Shown here in pieces: positions 63,201-64,000 of a DNA stretch of 64,000 nt. Under the pieces are notes generated by a model. It made no database searches. It saw only the letters and a program-made list of their open reading frames with translations, and was not told the origin of the DNA. The position numbers were made by a program, and so were the translations under genes. Origin of the DNA: Actinomyces sp. oral taxon 171 str. F0337. GTDB taxonomy: Bacteria > Actinomycetota > Actinomycetes > Actinomycetales > Actinomycetaceae. The stretch spans positions 2,232,001 to 2,296,000 of the forward strand of contig NZ_CP040005.1 in assembly GCF_005696555.1 (NCBI RefSeq), read 5' to 3'. Numbering within the stretch: position 1 is the stretch's first letter; each line of letters begins with the position of its first letter.

Positions 63201-63780
63201 GGAACAGAACCTTGAGGACAGCATCCACATCCTGGGACCCCACCACCCGCATATCCTCACCGCACGCAACAACCTCGCAGTCACCTACCACGACGCGGGC
63301 AGGCTCGACGAAGCCATCACCCTGTACGAACAGACCCTCACCGACCTCACCCGCATCCTGGGACCCCACCACCCCAGCACCCTGACCTCACGCAACAACC
63401 TTGCAGTCACCTACCTGGACGCCGGCAGGCTCGACGAAGCCATCACCCTGTACGAACAGACCCTCAAAGACTGCACCCGCATCCTGGGCCCCCACCACCC
63501 CGACACCCTCATCTCACGCAACAACCTCGCCAGCGCCTACCAGGACGCCGGCAGGCTCGACGAAGCCATCACCCTGTACGAACAGACCCTCAAAGACTGC
63601 ACCCGCATCCTGGGCCCCCACCACCCCCACACCCTCACCACACGCCACCACCTCGCCGAGGCTTATCGCGCCGCGGGCAGATTCGATGATGCAGACAGCC
63701 TCTTCAAGACGCCGTCGGACTCCGAAGAGGACGAGCAGAAAGACAGCGAGGACAACCCGGACCAGGAGACCGATAGCTGA
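60298..63780 (+). CDS. NB-ARC/STAND NTPase with N-terminal helical domain and TPR array, copy 3
   Basis: This 1160-residue paralogue has a nearly identical N-terminal domain to copy 2 up to ~residue 185, with LLAGQEQ repeats, then diverges (LLDQYTKTYERLDR). NTPase motifs are GMRGSGKTQLAAS, LFVFDNVENLDDL, VIITTTRHLDW and GDLPVAITQAAT. The region ~61600-62450 is AT-richer with different codon use, then GC-rich TPR units resume (twelve from 62224). It ends with an acidic tail (SEEDEQKDSEDNPDQE) missing from the other copies. The mosaic suggests recombination with a diverged homologue. ATG 60298 is leaderless. Role as for copy 2, perhaps with different ligand specificity. Confidence 0.87.
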   Translation: MADPLSLAVLSASITGLLMRGAAVAVDPSWGSAASLPSDALNAWRSLRRLQRGRGGQENPLEASIKSRLQKQVDDASERYELAGISRSILAGAVTEMEVALKELSGDDAAVIEAVRFPDNFETYLRRRTASRRQNVEAAAESFFDDLTRIVADEFIYRAPGSRAFDIAALKQLLAGQEQLLAGQERLLDQYTKTYERLDRIIDNIQNTRAQLHATPTQIRFGSRPMVTTNFVPRTAQNQLVDAIFSHNEPRTVLTGMRGSGKTQLAASIASKCEDERWPIVAWIHAASRKDIIGDLYEFALRSGVNATKDTPPEIIVRRILDQLRSADAADNLFVFDNVENLDDLKHLIPEGKGVRVIITTTRHLDWDSLGWHPITVGVFERDESITLLCERTGDTHRDAADQIAEALGDLPVAITQAATTAHNERYTLTEYLSRLNNFPLAATIDKQEGEHYPQAISTALWLACKATIGSIKKKNSTQGKLSLHQMNTLSLLASPGVPITWLEDYNDTENAKKSLSALLNSSVCQISADGKKVLIHQLQGRVFRENHLSTKTELNTAVSTAIHVLESISTHTEDILDRERQETQNLIEQLSIIASQEYSLPLFADPTIATILARTLQNAWRLGMHQITLTLINPLTKASDILGVDHPDILASRNSLADAYLLEGHIEKAVKLVQQNLKYSRKLLGDTHPATLASLNTLANASRDSGNIEDAASLFEKILADRIRILGPDHPDILTSRNNLAGTLQEVGKLEEAIILYKQNLEDSKRILGPSHPGTLTFRNNLAGAYQEVGRFEEAIILLEQNLKDRTRILGPDHPDTLASRNNLANAYQAAGRLNEAIHLYEQNLEDRIHILGPDHPDTLASRHNLADAYRDMGRLDETIHLYEQNLEDRIHILGPDHPDTLASRNNLANAYQDAGRLNEAITLHQQNLEDRIHILGPHHPDTLASRNNLAVAYQDAGRIDEAITLQEQNLEDSIHILGPHHPHILTARNNLAVTYHDAGRLDEAITLYEQTLTDLTRILGPHHPSTLTSRNNLAVTYLDAGRLDEAITLYEQTLKDCTRILGPHHPDTLISRNNLASAYQDAGRLDEAITLYEQTLKDCTRILGPHHPHTLTTRHHLAEAYRAAGRFDDADSLFKTPSDSEEDEQKDSEDNPDQETDS
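62224..63711 (+). repeat. TPR-coding 126-bp repeats, 12 units
   Basis: Units begin every 126 bases from 62224 to 63610. The first four are diverged and AT-rich. Later ones are GC-rich and near-identical (for example the units at 63484 and 63610), a gradient of homogenisation toward the 3' end. Confidence 0.88.
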
Positions 63781-63831
63781 CCGCCACAAGGCGCAGTCTT
63801 TGATGTCGGTGGGCTGTGAGACAGTGTCGGC

Positions 63832-64000
63832 ATGCGGATCCTCCACACCTCCGACTGGCACCTGGGGCGCACCTTCCACGGGCGCGTGCTCGATGACGCG
63901 CACGCCGCCTTCGCCGACCACCTCGTCGAGCTCGTCGCCGCCGAGTCGGTCGATGCCGTCCTCGTCGCCGGGGACGTCTACGACCGCGCCATCCCACCCA
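63832..64000 (+). CDS. sbcD: Exonuclease subunit SbcD (5' part)
   Basis: ATG 63832 begins MRILHTSDWHLGRTFHGR, then LVAGDVYDRAIPP, the first two metallophosphoesterase motifs (D-x-H and GDxxDR) of the SbcD/Mre11 nuclease that acts with SbcC on hairpin and broken DNA ends. The gene runs off the window. No Shine-Dalgarno is visible; GACAGT six bases before the ATG may serve a leaderless start. It lies 51 bases after STAND copy 3. Confidence 0.92.
   Translation, partial: MRILHTSDWHLGRTFHGRVLDDAHAAFADHLVELVAAESVDAVLVAGDVYDRAIPP

Noticed and set aside
58762..63711. Regularly spaced repeats that could suggest a CRISPR or satellite array
   Set aside because: The 126-bp period is in frame, encodes 42-residue TPR units and has no unique spacers.

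Overview
The window is high-GC actinobacterial chromosome. The gene content suggests a facultatively anaerobic Actinomycetaceae, probably an Actinomyces-type organism, though that placement is inference. The markers are a KgD-type 2-oxoglutarate enzyme, a SigH/RsrA pair followed by the tiny ribosomal protein bL37, monomeric isocitrate dehydrogenase, HisN, mycolate-lineage-style SigR autoregulation and many leaderless promoters. No tRNA, rRNA or CRISPR array was seen.

Layout. 1-7.2 kb: the 5' end of a leftward gene, kgd, a degenerate SGNH hydrolase, then the leftward sigH-rsrA-bL37 block and a DoxX-like membrane protein. 7.4-14.4 kb: monomeric icd, then aroA-rsgA. A low-GC AIPR-family gene (an abortive-infection/nuclease-like protein) is wedged between icd and aroA and bounded by an 8-bp direct repeat. 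14.6-20.4 kb: a SufR/ArsR-like Cys-containing regulator, a leftward three-gene operon (two NnrS-like membrane proteins and a copper nitrite reductase with an extra N-terminal cupredoxin domain), and a divergent DUF2249 gene. 20.5-26.0 kb: molybdopterin cofactor genes moaA, moaD, moaE, moeA, moaC, mobA and mog. 26.3-39.5 kb: narK, narGHJI, modA, a modB-modC fusion and a moeB/moeZ-rhodanese gene. Together 14.6-39.5 kb forms a nitrate/nitrite respiration island: molybdate uptake and cofactor synthesis feed NarG, NarK supplies nitrate, and NirK removes nitrite.

39.5-42.6 kb: a small overlapping operon (short ORF, EamA transporter, Nudix, HAD) followed by an IS3-type transposase remnant. 42.6-46.8 kb: a siderophore/iron ABC transporter with a DtxR/IdeR-like iron box at the divergent promoter. 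47.0-51.8 kb: zinc alcohol dehydrogenase, two paralogous flavodoxin-fold NAD(P)H oxidoreductases (one read in frame from a TetR regulator), a GNAT acetyltransferase and hisN. 51.9-54.1 kb: a stand-alone P-loop ATPase bracketed by 10-bp direct repeats, then uppP with a strong terminator.

54.2-63.8 kb: three tandem paralogous NB-ARC/STAND NTPases with C-terminal 42-residue TPR arrays (9, 12 and 12 units). Copies 2 and 3 start from a duplicated leaderless promoter and carry a hydrophobic/helical N-terminal domain. Copy 1 has lost that domain by an internal deletion whose scar is still readable. This array is the best candidate in the window for a poorly described system, most likely immunity or signalling. 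The window ends inside sbcD.
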